This document shows, in pieces, positions 1 to 8,064 of a DNA stretch of 21,251 bases (its first letter is position 1; each line of letters begins with the position of its first letter). Below the pieces are notes generated by a model that saw only the letters and a list, made by a program, of their open reading frames with translations, ran no database searches and was not told where the DNA came from. Origin of the DNA: Paulinella micropora (Eukaryota; Cercozoa; Imbricatea; Euglyphida); NCBI GenBank assembly GCA_009731375.1, contig BJOX01000254.1, forward strand, positions 516,286 to 537,536, given 5' to 3'. A program made the position numbers and the translations under genes.

Positions 1-309
1 AAGCGCAAAACGATTAGTAAGCATTGTAAAAGCAAGGACCAATCATTTAGATCAATGCAATCCGTTCCGGCAGTACGAAATGATAGAAAAATATGTAAAA
101 TACATGGTTTTGGACCGGTTCCGACACACCTCCGGAGGTGAAGTCCAACTGACTTCCGATCAATAAAAACATGTTTCAATATCATTTTAATACATTGCTC
201 AATTAGGTAAATGATTTCTATCGATTTCCTGAATGTTGTGAAAATATATGTTTTTGTCATTACAAATTTAGGAAAAAGTGACCCCCCCACCTTGGCCGAT
301 TCCTTTGTT
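1..309. repeat. Left terminal inverted repeat (309 bp)
   Basis: Bases 1-309 are the exact reverse complement of 20943-21251, as read base by base; similarity stops abruptly at 310. The repeat starts AAGCGCAAAACG and holds a 14-bp perfect palindrome CACCTCCGGAGGTG at 127-140. Such a repeat marks the end of a TIR DNA transposon, Polinton or PLV. Identity of the two copies suggests recent movement or homogenisation between the ends (inference). Confidence 0.97.
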
Positions 310-964
310 AAACTGCCCTTAGCCTGCGTCGTTGTTGATCGTCGAGCTTTTGTAAAGCTTCAACGTCTGCCAGGGTCATAGCGTTCAGCGATTCAGTGAT
401 TTTGATTGCAACACGCTTCTCGTTTTCTTCCCTTTTTCTCTTTCTTGTTGGGTGGTTCTGCATGTCGATTTCTACCAGCGCTTTGTAAATTGACGCCCGG
501 CTTCGGGCTTTCCTTTGATCATCAAGATGCTTTCCAATCAATGTCCAGTTGACATCGGCTGACAGAGGAAGTAGAAGCATTGCTTCTGGTTGCAAAACTT
601 TGACAGCTTCCTGAACAATGACATGGTTCATCTCCCGCCAGCATATGTCAAGTTGGAGTTCGTTTTGTCTATCGCTGCTACAATTGCAATTGTTAGCGCT
701 GCTGCTGGTGCTGGTGCTGGTGCTGGTGCTGCTGCTGGTGCTAGTGCTGGTTTTGCTGCTGGTGCTGCTGCTGGTGCTGCTGCTGGTGCTGCTGCTGGTG
801 CTGCTGCTGGTGCTGCTGCTGGTGCTGCTGCTAGTGATTTCGTCGCTAATTCTGATACCGCTGGTGCTGATGCTGCTGCTGCTTGTGCTCGTACTGTCGC
901 TAGCGCTTTTGATCATTTTGTCATAACACCAATGTACAAAAAACTCATCCAGAGTTACCCGCAT
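308..964 (-). CDS. Hypothetical Ser/Thr-rich protein ending at the TIR
   Basis: This leftward ORF ends with TAA at 308-310, exactly at the inner edge of the terminal repeat. The frame is open back to 1036, but the first ATG is at 964, giving about 218 residues. After a short N-terminal segment (TLDEFFVHW) comes a long Ser/Thr tract encoded by GCT/GGT microsatellite DNA. The C-terminal half is better-looking protein, with NWTLIGKHLDDQRKARSRA followed by the basic stretch TRKRKREENEKR that could be a nuclear localisation signal. The W/helix pattern vaguely recalls a Myb/SANT-like fold, but I do not recognise a family. A diverged copy of the N-terminal motif lies at about 1513-1450. It may be a gene of the outer element; expression is unproven. 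Confidence 0.4.
   Translation of the reverse strand: MRVTLDEFFVHWCYDKMIKSASDSTSTSSSSISTSGIRISDEITSSSTSSSTSSSTSSSTSSSTSSSTSSKTSTSTSSSTSTSTSTSSSANNCNCSSDRQNELQLDICWREMNHVIVQEAVKVLQPEAMLLLPLSADVNWTLIGKHLDDQRKARSRASIYKALVEIDMQNHPTRKRKREENEKRVAIKITESLNAMTLADVEALQKLDDQQRRRLRAV
697..836. repeat. GCT/GGT trinucleotide microsatellite
   Basis: An imperfect array of GCTGCTGGT units fills this stretch. On the minus strand it gives the Ser/Thr tract of the leftward ORF; on the plus strand it opens Ala/Gly and Leu/Val shadow frames that are not genes. Similar shorter tracts recur near 1220-1290, 1410-1460 and 2370-2470. Confidence 0.9.
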
Positions 965-1270
965 AATGCGGAAACCATATTTAGAACCTAGTGTTTGTAT
1001 ATTTTGACCTACCCATTCAAGAAAAAAAGCAAACAATTTTGCCCTAGCTCGCCGCTCCGTCGGTTGTGGGGCTATATAAACATAATCTAGTAACGGTGAG
1101 TTTTGTGCATTATTGTGTTTTCAGGTGGTAGATTCATCTGCAAAGTAACAAATTCTTTGAGTCTTAGAGGTAGCAAGGTGGGGTATACATACTACTTCTG
1201 GTTTGAGCGGTTCCACAGGTTCCTCTGCCGGTGCTGGTGCCGCTATCACTGGTGCCGCTGCCGCTGGTGC

Positions 1271-1399
1271 CGCTGGTACCGCTTCCAGTGGTGGCCCTTT
1301 ATTCTCGGAAGCATGCATAATGCGGCTTCCAGGCACCTGCATATATCACCAAAACAGATCAACTTGTAGTCGCAATGTACAGGCAAAGACGCCAACCAT
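1271..1399. repeat. Degenerate direct duplication, copy 1
   Basis: This segment aligns with 1612-1744 (offset about 341-345). Shared blocks include CGGAAGCATGCATA and AAAGACGCCAACCAT, with scattered substitutions and small indels between. Stretch 1037-1850 has no convincing gene; it consists of these duplicates plus trinucleotide repeats. On the minus strand both copies encode related peptides containing MVGVFA, so they look like decayed tandem paralogues. Confidence 0.8.
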
Positions 1400-1611
1400 T
1401 GATGCACGGCTGCTGCTGCTGGTGCTGCTGCTGGTGCTGGTGCCGCTGCTGGTGCTGGTACTGACGGTCAATTTTTGATGACGCCAATTATGAAAAAATT
1501 CATGAAGCGTTGATCGTCGCAGAAAAGAATGATATGGCGATCCCAAAAAAGGCAGCTTATAGTCGCATCGTATATCGAATGCAAACCAGAAACCGCGGAT
1601 GCCGCAGGTGT

Positions 1612-1744
1612 CGCTGGTGTCGCTTCCGCTGGTAACCCTTTGTCCTCGGAAGCATGCATACTGCGGTGTCTTTCTAAGCCACCTGCACAAATTGCAAGAC
1701 GAATCAAATTGTGGTCGCGATGTATACGCAAAGACGCCAACCAT
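1612..1744. repeat. Degenerate direct duplication, copy 2
   Basis: Second copy of the 1271-1399 segment. A related minus-strand peptide at about 1513-1450 (TLHEFFHNW followed by STSTSS) resembles TLDEFFVHW of the ORF ending at 308. The whole 0.9-1.75 kb stretch is therefore best read as diverged tandem copies of one ancestral coding unit. Confidence 0.8.
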
Positions 1745-1848
1745 CACGGCCCACCTTTCAGGAGAACAGGCACATGACAAAGACTCGGCAGCTTTAGTAA
1801 TACGCTATTATTTTTGAAAGTAACAGTTTTAGGCTAGTATACAGTAGC

Positions 1849-1942
1849 GTCCTCGGAAGAAAAAAAACTCTTTTTTTTTTTCAATGCTGCANNNNNNNNN
1901 NGTCCTCGGAAGAAAAAAAACTCTTTTTTTTTCAATGCTGCA
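1849..1942. other. Assembly gap with duplicated flanks
   Basis: Ten Ns occupy 1892-1901. The sequence before the gap (1849-1891) and after it (1902-1942) is the same: GTCCTCGGAAG, eight A, CTC, a T run, then CAATGCTGCA. The only difference is the T-run length (11 against 9). This is what two unmerged overlapping contig ends look like, so the duplication is probably an artefact of scaffolding. Confidence 0.9.
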
Positions 1943-2110
1943 GGGAAATGGCCCCTTCCCCGCCATTCCCGGTGACACCCAGCCAAACAGGCCCTTGGTG
2001 CCCCCATAGACTGCAGTTTGGAAAGCAGATTTCGGAAGCACAACGTTAAAAGAAGTTCATTTTTACTCTTATTTATCATAATGGACAATGCTGCTGGCGC
2101 TGGTGGTGGT

Positions 2111-2348
2111 GGTCGTTGCCCACAAAACTACTTCTTCGCGTACTTATCTTTGTCCGGTTGTCTTAGCCACACCATCTCGCAGGACCGCGCAGTGAGCGCG
2201 TTGTGGAACGTGCAGACAGCTGCAGGTGGTGGCGCTGCTGGTGGTGGTCACTGGCGCTGCTGGTAGTGTGGTCGTTGCCCAAAAAACTACTAACTACTAG
2301 TACTTCTTCGCGTACTTATCTTTATCCTGTTTTCTTAGCCACACCATC
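2111..2348. repeat. Direct repeat pair (2111-2176 and 2270-2348)
   Basis: GGTCGTTGCC, CTTCTTCGCGTACTTATCTT and CTTAGCCACACCATC recur in the same order about 159 bp apart. The second copy has a small insertion (ACTACTAGTA). The segments between and after are GGT/GCT-rich. Stretch 1943-2550 shows no supportable gene. Confidence 0.85.
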
Positions 2349-2550
2349 CACGTTGCTGCAGCCATAAATGCTACTCCTGGTGCTGGTGCTGTTGGGTGCT
2401 GCTGAGTGCTGCTTGATATTGTGGAGCCGGAACCTGGTGTTGGTGGTGGTGCTGCTGCTGCTGGTGATGATTCTAGTGAGGTTGGCGTTCGTCCAGGGTT
2501 GCAAGATAAATGAATGAGTTACTTCTTCGATCCCAACTTTGCACCTTTTT

Positions 2551-3416
2551 TCATGGAAACCGGGCTTTTATTCTCTTTCGTCTGGTGAGGTTTGCATTTT
2601 TGGCCAGGTTTCCTGGTGCGGACATGGCAGCGCGATGCTTAGAAGGTCGTGGCTCAGCTGGTTGCGTCATTCCAGTCGCTGCAGACCCTACTTGCACAGT
2701 GTTGTGGCCTCGCATGTAGTTTTTGGACTCAAGTACTGATTCAAAATTCATATCAGCTGGCAACCCGCGTTGGCTCATGATGATGTTCTCTGAAGAGGGG
2801 TCATGGACGAAATCGTCTTCCACAAGCTGGTAAGTTTCTTTCCCGCTGATCACCTTACGACGGATATTCGAAACAGGATGCATGCCCACAATTCTCATGA
2901 TTTCTTTGGGGATTCTGCCCTAACTGGCACCTTTTGATTTGTGCTGTATACAGTTGTTTGAACACGCACAACGAATCCATTCCTTCAACCGGTTTCTGTC
3001 GGTGCCTGGATGCAACTCCAAGTCTGTTGGTCTCATCCTGCTTCGTTAAATAGACTCGAGATTTATCCTCAGAACCATCGCTCGTGTACTCCTCAACTCT
3101 AACAGGTCTTCTCAGTTGCTTCTGTTCCGGAACTTCTCCTTCTGATTCAGAAGATTCACTGTTGTCACCGTGACCCTGTGAGCCGGTCCATTCATCCTTT
3201 GACTTCAAGTCTCGTTTTCTTCGCTGTTACCATCCATTCCTGCATAATCGAGTCTTGCTTTTGCACGTGAACTTTTTCACGTAATCTGCAAGTCTTGCGA
3301 TGGTTGCTCTGCCTCTGAAGAGGTCCTTCCTTTCTTTTTCTGCGCAATATTTGGACTCTCATCGGGTAGTTTGGGCGGCGTCCTAACGTTCCGAGTGCGC
3401 TTTTCCCCTGCGGCAA
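2551..3416 (-). pseudogene. Broken charged hypothetical protein (outer element)
   Basis: Three minus-strand frames run in relay, 3416-3192, 3208-2855 and 2898-2551, each overlapping the next by 17-44 bases. They read as one protein interrupted by two frame changes, or as exons of one gene. The first part is very basic (ILRRKRKEGPLQRQ). The middle is Ser/Glu/Lys-rich with VRVEEYTSDGSEDKSRVYL. The last part has IRRKVISGKETYQLVEDD, which is faintly chromodomain-like but lacks the diagnostic aromatic residues. No family is recognised. The gene points the same way as the reading frames at 3823-4095 and 4239-4874 and might belong to one spliced transcript with them. Confidence 0.35.
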
Positions 3417-3429
3417 CTACAACACAGGT

Positions 3430-3795
3430 TACCGTATGGCAACGTATCGATCAAGATAAAAACTACAATAGTACTAGTACCACCGGCAATACAATCAGCA
3501 GCACCAACGTCAGCACAACCAACACCATAAAACACAACCAATCACCAACATTGATTCAACACCAACTGTTACGTAATACTGTATATACACTGCCAAGCAC
3601 CAGAAACACGAGCAGCACCAGGAATAATATAGCCAGCTTCACGTTACGTGCCAAGCACCACCAGCACCGACACTAGAACTACCAGCAGTAGCAGTACCAT
3701 GTATCACCAGCAGCAGCATCACGAAAGCACTTGCATCAGCACGAACACCACCAACACAACCAAATATAAACGCATCCAAGCGCCAAGCACAAATA
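3430..3795. repeat. Degenerate CAC/CAG/ACC low-complexity tract
   Basis: This is a plus-strand run of imperfect ACC/CAC/CAG/AAC triplets, compositionally the complement of the GCT/GGT tracts at 0.7-2.5 kb. The plus frame across it (Thr/Asn/Ser-rich) looks like translated microsatellite rather than a gene. Confidence 0.7.
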
Positions 3796-3822
3796 TGTAA
3801 TGAAACTGCGAATGTAACTGGA

Positions 3823-4095
3823 TCATTGACCCTTAGCGCCAGTCTTAGCGCCAGTAGAAGCCTGTTCCGCCGGACCCGATTCTTTCTTCTTCCGTTGTTT
3901 CTGCTTCAGGGGACCGCGTTGGGAGTATAGACAATACGAGCCTCGCATCATGGGTTCCTCTTGTTGGCCGGGTCGGATATCTGGCTGCAGCCACTCAATA
4001 TGGACTCTCTTGTTTGTCATTTCAAGGACCTTGAAGGGAGCAAGTTTTTTTCCAAAGTAACCTGTACAAAGTGCATCATTCCAAAAGTCCTGGCC
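3823..4095 (-). CDS. Small hypothetical protein, possible exon
   Basis: The frame is open from the upstream stop at 4096-4098 to a stop at 3823. The only ATG is at 4020, giving 65 residues, but the protein-like sequence starts before it (YFGKKLAPFKVLEMTNKRV). The segment APFKVLE...VHIEWLQPD resembles a small beta-barrel (SH3/Tudor/chromo-barrel type) and the C-terminus is basic and Ala/Gly-rich. Because the fold-like part spans the ATG, this may be an internal exon of a larger minus-strand gene shared with its neighbours. The domain guess is weak. Confidence 0.3.
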   Translation of the reverse strand, partial: GQDFWNDALCTGYFGKKLAPFKVLEMTNKRVHIEWLQPDIRPGQQEEPMMRGSYCLYSQRGPLKQKQRKKKESGPAEQASTGAKTGAKGQ

Positions 4096-4238
4096 TCAAC
4101 TTGCCTTCGTGCTGACCCCAGATCCATTCTGTACTGAGGTCATACTTTCCACTCGTAACATGGGGCTGGGCTGCTTCATGCCAGTGGCCGACTTTTTTTT
4201 CTTCCGCCTGGTCCTGGTCCCTTGCTTGGATTTCCTGT

Positions 4239-4874
4239 TCAGCGGTCTGCCACAAATTCAGGCTGTTTGTACGCGACGCTTTGGGATCTAGGTATAGAGG
4301 TAGCTTGCTTTCGGCAACTATATCTTATCGATGATAGGCGAAACGCCTTTGCACATTCTTGCGGGAGGTTTGGAACACACGAGAAGGTGCTCCCTGATTT
4401 GCTGCAACAGTGATCCTTGTCTGCTTTTTTCTGCTGCGCTACCTCTGGCGTATCGACCGCCCTTGTGCTGAATCGGCCTAATCGCTGGTTCATGCGCAAG
4501 CATTCCTGGCACGCAGCCTTTTGCTCCCTTTCCTCTTGAAGAAACCAGGCCTGCCAGCATTTATAAGCGCTCGGTTTCTTGGGCTCGCCCAGAAAGGGCT
4601 GTTGGGTGGGAATGACAGTGTTCGGGCCTGTGCTGCTGCTGCTGCTGCTACTGCTACTGCTGCTGGCACTTTCAGCAAACTGTGACGGTCGTTCGGGTGT
4701 CTGGAACCGAATCTCGTCACCCTGATCTCGAGAATCTGATTTTGCAACCGCCAGGTCCCTTAATTGTGAGTTAGCAGTCAGGTCCACGACCTCTTCTTCC
4801 TCAATATCTCGGGCTTGCTCGGGCGACGCAATTTTCTGGATTTCTGGCTCACCAACAGGTTCGGATTCGGACAT
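4239..4874 (-). CDS. Possible HMG-box protein with acidic, Ser-rich N-terminus
   Basis: This is a 211-codon ORF with ATG at 4874. Residues 1-35 are acidic (DIEEEEVVDL) and a poly-Ser tract follows at about 70-81. From residue 98 the sequence PKKPSAYKCWQAWFLQEERE matches the start of an HMG box (P-K-K-P-x-A-Y-x-x-W, then an E/R-rich helix). Residues 127-156 (MNQRLGR... TPEVAQQKKADKDHC) fit the later helices and the usual T-P-E...K-A-x-A-D-K-x-x-Y ending, with Cys replacing the aromatic. HMG-box proteins bend DNA and act in the nucleus (family knowledge). The last 50 residues are Cys/Arg-rich and may be out of frame. The start codon lies within about 40 bp of the viral block. Confidence 0.45.
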   Translation of the reverse strand: MSESEPVGEPEIQKIASPEQARDIEEEEVVDLTANSQLRDLAVAKSDSRDQGDEIRFQTPERPSQFAESASSSSSSSSSSSTGPNTVIPTQQPFLGEPKKPSAYKCWQAWFLQEEREQKAACQECLRMNQRLGRFSTRAVDTPEVAQQKKADKDHCCSKSGSTFSCVPNLPQECAKAFRLSSIRYSCRKQATSIPRSQSVAYKQPEFVADR

Positions 4875-5545
4875 CTTCCACTATAATAAAAACCAAAAGC
4901 GGATAATCCGATCATATTGTCGTATTGTATTTGTGTTTTAAGATGCTTTGACAAATTATCCATTCTGAAAGAATTACCACATTCACATTGAACTATTTTT
5001 GATTCATATATTCTTTTTTTTCGGTTTATCTCATCTTTATTTCTGTCTCTATATTCTTTCCATTTTTGTGATAGTTGTTCTTTGTTTTTTGCCACGTATT
5101 CTTTAAGATATCGTGACACATAGTCTTCATTTTTTTCAAGCAATTCTTTTCTTTTTTGTGCTATTTTCTCTTTGTTTGTTTCTCTATATTTTTTATCTCT
5201 TTGTGCTATTTTACCCTTGTTTTGTTCTCTGCATTCCTTTTTAGTTTGACATTCTACTCTTTTGTTTATACAATTTTCTGTTTGTCTTATTATCTTTCCT
5301 TCTCGCCTTCTCAGTTGATTTACATTTTCACACGAATAATCTTCAATTAATTCAACGAAGGCATCATTATATTTGACGATTTCAAAAGAAGAAACATAAT
5401 GATATTTTCCATTCATCCAGTTTTTGTAATCAATTTTATGAGCATACAATCGCTTATATAATGGTTGAGCGGTTGAACCGATATACACCTGATCGGTTTG
5501 ATATGACCTAATCGCATATATTTTACCTTGTTTATAATCTGGCAT
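4778..5545 (-). CDS. GIY-YIG family endonuclease with Lys/Glu-rich tail
   Basis: The N-terminal domain has the GIY-YIG signature: K8-I9-Y10, Y21-I22-G23-S-T, catalytic-type Arg32 (YKRLYAH) and Glu82 (RRREGKIIR). These enzymes nick or cut DNA and are common in large DNA viruses, virophages and PLVs. Residues 95-185 are repeated K/E/N/Q coiled-coil units such as KYRETNKEKIAQ, followed by a zinc-ribbon start (CECG...SKH). The final ribbon His is missing in this frame. The frame instead runs on through the viral/outer boundary to a stop at 4778. A one-base shift near 4925 would place a His and a TGA at 4914-4912, inside the viral block. The native end is thus probably about 4912, and the last 40-odd residues are foreign. 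ATG 5545 is preceded by GATATAAAAGG. Confidence 0.85.
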   Translation of the reverse strand: MPDYKQGKIYAIRSYQTDQVYIGSTAQPLYKRLYAHKIDYKNWMNGKYHYVSSFEIVKYNDAFVELIEDYSCENVNQLRRREGKIIRQTENCINKRVECQTKKECREQNKGKIAQRDKKYRETNKEKIAQKRKELLEKNEDYVSRYLKEYVAKNKEQLSQKWKEYRDRNKDEINRKKRIYESKIVQCECGNSFRMDNLSKHLKTQIQYDNMIGLSAFGFYYSGRCPNPNLLVSQKSRKLRRPSKPEILRKKRSWT

Positions 5546-5578
5546 CCTTTTATATCGTTTATTATCGCTATCTTTAAA

Positions 5579-5833
5579 TCATAAATTATCGCATTCATAG
5601 GTATGTGTCATATACCACATAGCATCATTTGAGCAAATTAAAGGAACCGCATCATCAAAACTAACACACCAATCACTCATTGGCTTATATACACATTTAA
5701 ATTTAGTTTCTATTCCTTGCTTTATACAATAAGCACAACTCTCATTCTTTTTTTCGCTTACCCGTGAGTAAAAGTCGCAGGCCATCCGCGACTTAGCAAA
5801 TCTAGATAACACAAATAATAATATTAATAACAT
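5579..5833 (-). CDS. Small Cys-rich secreted or membrane protein
   Basis: ATG at 5833 gives 84 residues. The first 15 residues (MLLILLFVLSRFAKS) are hydrophobic and look like a signal peptide or membrane anchor. The rest holds seven Cys residues, including CAYC, which suggests disulfides or metal binding. It ends 33 bp before the start of the GIY-YIG gene and follows the 73-codon ORF on the same strand with a 7-bp gap, so the three genes form a leftward cluster. AATATATA directly precedes the ATG. No family recognised. Confidence 0.55.
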   Translation of the reverse strand: MLLILLFVLSRFAKSRMACDFYSRVSEKKNESCAYCIKQGIETKFKCVYKPMSDWCVSFDDAVPLICSNDAMWYMTHTYECDNL

Positions 5834-5840
5834 TATATAT

Positions 5841-6062
5841 TTAGCCCGCTTTACCTTCCTCTTTAATTATATTATTATAAATCGCCTCTCGTTGCTTATC
5901 TGATAGCGGTAAGCGGTAAAGGATATTTTGAGGTTTTCTGAAAATGTTAGGGTTTCTATTCACTAAGTTCTGAGTGATGCGGATTTGGTCAATTTCCTTC
6001 CCTAGCCGTTCTAGATCCTCCAGTTGCTCCTCGTCTTTGCTTTTTTCCTTTTTATTTTCCAT
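5841..6062 (-). CDS. Small charged hypothetical protein
   Basis: ATG at 6062 gives 73 residues, predominantly Lys/Glu with a predicted helix in the N-terminal half (KSKDEEQLEDLERLGKEI). The C-terminal half contains PLSDKQREAIYNNIIKEEG. It begins 11 bases after a TATAATATAG-type motif on its own strand and is divergent from the plus-strand gene starting at 6084. No family recognised. Confidence 0.55.
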   Translation of the reverse strand: MENKKEKSKDEEQLEDLERLGKEIDQIRITQNLVNRNPNIFRKPQNILYRLPLSDKQREAIYNNIIKEEGKAG

Positions 6063-6063
6063 C

Positions 6064-6074
6064 CTATATTATAG
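6064..6074. promoter_or_regulatory. Divergent AT-rich promoter motif
   Basis: CTATATTATAG reads as CTATAATATAG on the minus strand. It sits between the divergent starts at 6062 (minus) and 6084 (plus). The same core precedes starts at 9079, 10025 and 12653, so it is a candidate viral promoter element (inference from recurrence and position). Confidence 0.5.
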
Positions 6075-6083
6075 CAGATAAAA

Positions 6084-6185
6084 AATGTGGTTTGAAGACA
6101 AAAATGGATTAATTATTACAATCAAGCCAGAGCAGAACATAAGGGTCAGTCCAAAGAATTTATTACGGCAAAGGCCAATGAATTA
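6084..6185 (+). pseudogene. Detached N-terminal fragment of the PLA2-motif protein
   Basis: ATG 6084 follows the divergent promoter motif and opens a 33-codon frame (MWFEDKNGLIITIKPEQN) ending in TAA at 6183-6185. A second frame overlaps it and continues without a stop into the long ORF at 6312-7976, but has no ATG of its own before 6312. The simplest reading is one gene starting at 6084 with a single-base frameshift somewhere in about 6095-6180. An independent micropeptide is possible but less likely. Confidence 0.5.
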
Positions 6186-6311
6186 AAGAGGGCAGATAGA
6201 ATATTAGATGCTCTAACTTACGAAGAAGAGGACGATGATCCAACGATAGAAAAATTAAAGGACAAGATTAAAACATTGAACCAGAATTTAGTATCAAAAA
6301 AATACTACAAT

Positions 6312-7976
6312 ATGAATTTGAATGAATCAAAAGATCATCTCAGAAATGAAGTTGGCTTTGACGTTGAAGAATTTGAAGCAAAATATGGTAGTGCTTCCAT
6401 GGAAGAACAAGTAAATAGACTTGCCATTGAAGCAAGCGGCCGTGATAGGTGGTATATTGATTATATGAATAGAGATATTGAGCAAATGAATAGAGATATA
6501 GAGCAATTAACAGAACTTTGGGGATATACAGAAGAAGAAAAAAAATCACTCGTTAAACTTACTCGTAAGGGGCTAACATATTTATTGGAAAAAGGTAGAA
6601 ATGAAATAAAAGCATCAGCGAAGAGGGAAAACAAACAATGGCAGGCACGGGACTTAAAAGAATGGGAGCAAAACAGATTAGAATATGAACAGAAAAACCC
6701 AGAGAATGCTTTGATTGAAGCAAAGATAGCGGAGGAACACAAAACACTTATGCCAAGATTAACAGGTAATCAGAGAGATACGGCAAGACTTGTAGATGCC
6801 ATTATTAAAAGTATTCAAGATATAATTATGAGTCCTAGATTAAGTAGAATACTGGATACCGCTACAAGGCTTGGTCGTTATGGTGTGAGCAAATGGGTAT
6901 GGAATCGCTTATTAACTATTACTGCTAATCATCCTCAAATCCGTGCTATGACTGTCGCGGTGATGGGACGACCAAGTGCGGAGTCTTTCAGAAGGGCATT
7001 AGAAGCATTGGCAAGAAACGAAGCACCAGCAGAGTTACCTCCACCTAACCCTCGTTTAATTGCGGTGGGACAACAAAGAATGGGTGATTATGTATTTTGG
7101 GATATGTTAAGAAGAGTAGGCATACAAGCATCAACATTGTTTGCATGGAATACATTTAAAGGAAGTGTTGAAACTGCGGCCGCGGTTGCTTTTTGGGAAT
7201 TTCTAAAGCACACATATAACATATGGACTGCTCAACCAGATGCCGTTATTGAATTGGAAGAAGAACGATTTCACACTACTGGAAGCAATTATAATGGTCC
7301 AGCTACACGAGTAGAAAGTCGCCTCCAATTAGAAGATAGAACTCGTGGCAAGTTTCCTTACATTTTACCAGCAGACACTTTGGATTTAATTGCTTTTGAA
7401 CATGATCTATTGTATGCTACTGGTGATAAAAATATCCAAAATTTCGCCGACCAACGATACTTTGAAAGAATTACTAATATAACAGAGTATTTGACGAGTA
7501 ATGGATTGGCGAGTGAAGAAGTTGCTAAAACTATTTCTGACAATTACAATTCAAAGCTTTCAAAAGCAGATGTATCTAAAATGGCATTACAAGCACAGGG
7601 GCGGGCTCGTAGTGGAGTGTCATATTTGGATGCGATGAAATTCTGGAAAACTATTAAATTAACACCTCCAGATGCGAAATACGATGCTTTTATATACAAT
7701 GTAGATCAAACATTAATTTCTATGATTGGGGTTATGAATAATGTGGGCGGTTTTGATAAAGACACTAACTTTAAAGTAAATAAAATAGCCAATCCTGCTA
7801 CATTTAGCAAACAATATGAAGAATTGGTAAATTCGTTTAATCAAATGGTAAAGTCGCAAGAAAAAGCGGATGGCGTGAAAGGATATTCTCTTATCGCACC
7901 AGCAAATGAAACTACAATTAATAATTTTATAGAAAAAATAAATACAATGAATAAAAAAATACTTCAGCAGATATAG
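6312..7976 (+). CDS. PLV virion-associated protein with parvovirus-type phospholipase A2 motif
   Basis: The frame is open from about 6094 to TAG 7974-7976; the first in-frame ATG is 6312 (555 codons). The N-terminal third is charged and coiled (duplicated NRDIEQM/NRDIEQL). Counting from ATG 6312, residues 327-338 (YNGPATRVESRL) fit a PLA2 calcium loop, H364-D365 within FEHDLLYA fits the catalytic His-Asp with following Tyr, and D380 (ADQRYFE) fits the partner Asp. This is the layout of the parvovirus VP1 unique region, where PLA2 lets the virion leave the endosome (family knowledge). A membrane-breach role in an incoming PLV particle is inference. The gene sits upstream of the ATPase and capsid genes on the same strand. 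A -1 slip at the A7 run 7953-7959 would extend it to 8106. Confidence 0.65.
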   Translation: MNLNESKDHLRNEVGFDVEEFEAKYGSASMEEQVNRLAIEASGRDRWYIDYMNRDIEQMNRDIEQLTELWGYTEEEKKSLVKLTRKGLTYLLEKGRNEIKASAKRENKQWQARDLKEWEQNRLEYEQKNPENALIEAKIAEEHKTLMPRLTGNQRDTARLVDAIIKSIQDIIMSPRLSRILDTATRLGRYGVSKWVWNRLLTITANHPQIRAMTVAVMGRPSAESFRRALEALARNEAPAELPPPNPRLIAVGQQRMGDYVFWDMLRRVGIQASTLFAWNTFKGSVETAAAVAFWEFLKHTYNIWTAQPDAVIELEEERFHTTGSNYNGPATRVESRLQLEDRTRGKFPYILPADTLDLIAFEHDLLYATGDKNIQNFADQRYFERITNITEYLTSNGLASEEVAKTISDNYNSKLSKADVSKMALQAQGRARSGVSYLDAMKFWKTIKLTPPDAKYDAFIYNVDQTLISMIGVMNNVGGFDKDTNFKVNKIANPATFSKQYEELVNSFNQMVKSQEKADGVKGYSLIAPANETTINNFIEKINTMNKKILQQI

Positions 7977-8064
7977 AGAAGGAAATAATTGTTGAGGTTA
8001 AGCCCACACTAAATCAAACAGAAATGGTAGTAGCACCTATGAATTCAATCGGACTTGGTAATAA

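Noticed and set aside
590-991. Plus-strand Ala/Gly- and Leu/Val-rich frames across 590-991
   Set aside because: They are translations of the GCT/GGT microsatellite in other frames; the minus-strand frame has more complex flanking sequence.
2551-2898. Chromodomain
   Set aside because: RKVISGKETYQLVEDD is only faintly similar and the aromatic cage and W-x-x-W/Y pattern are missing.
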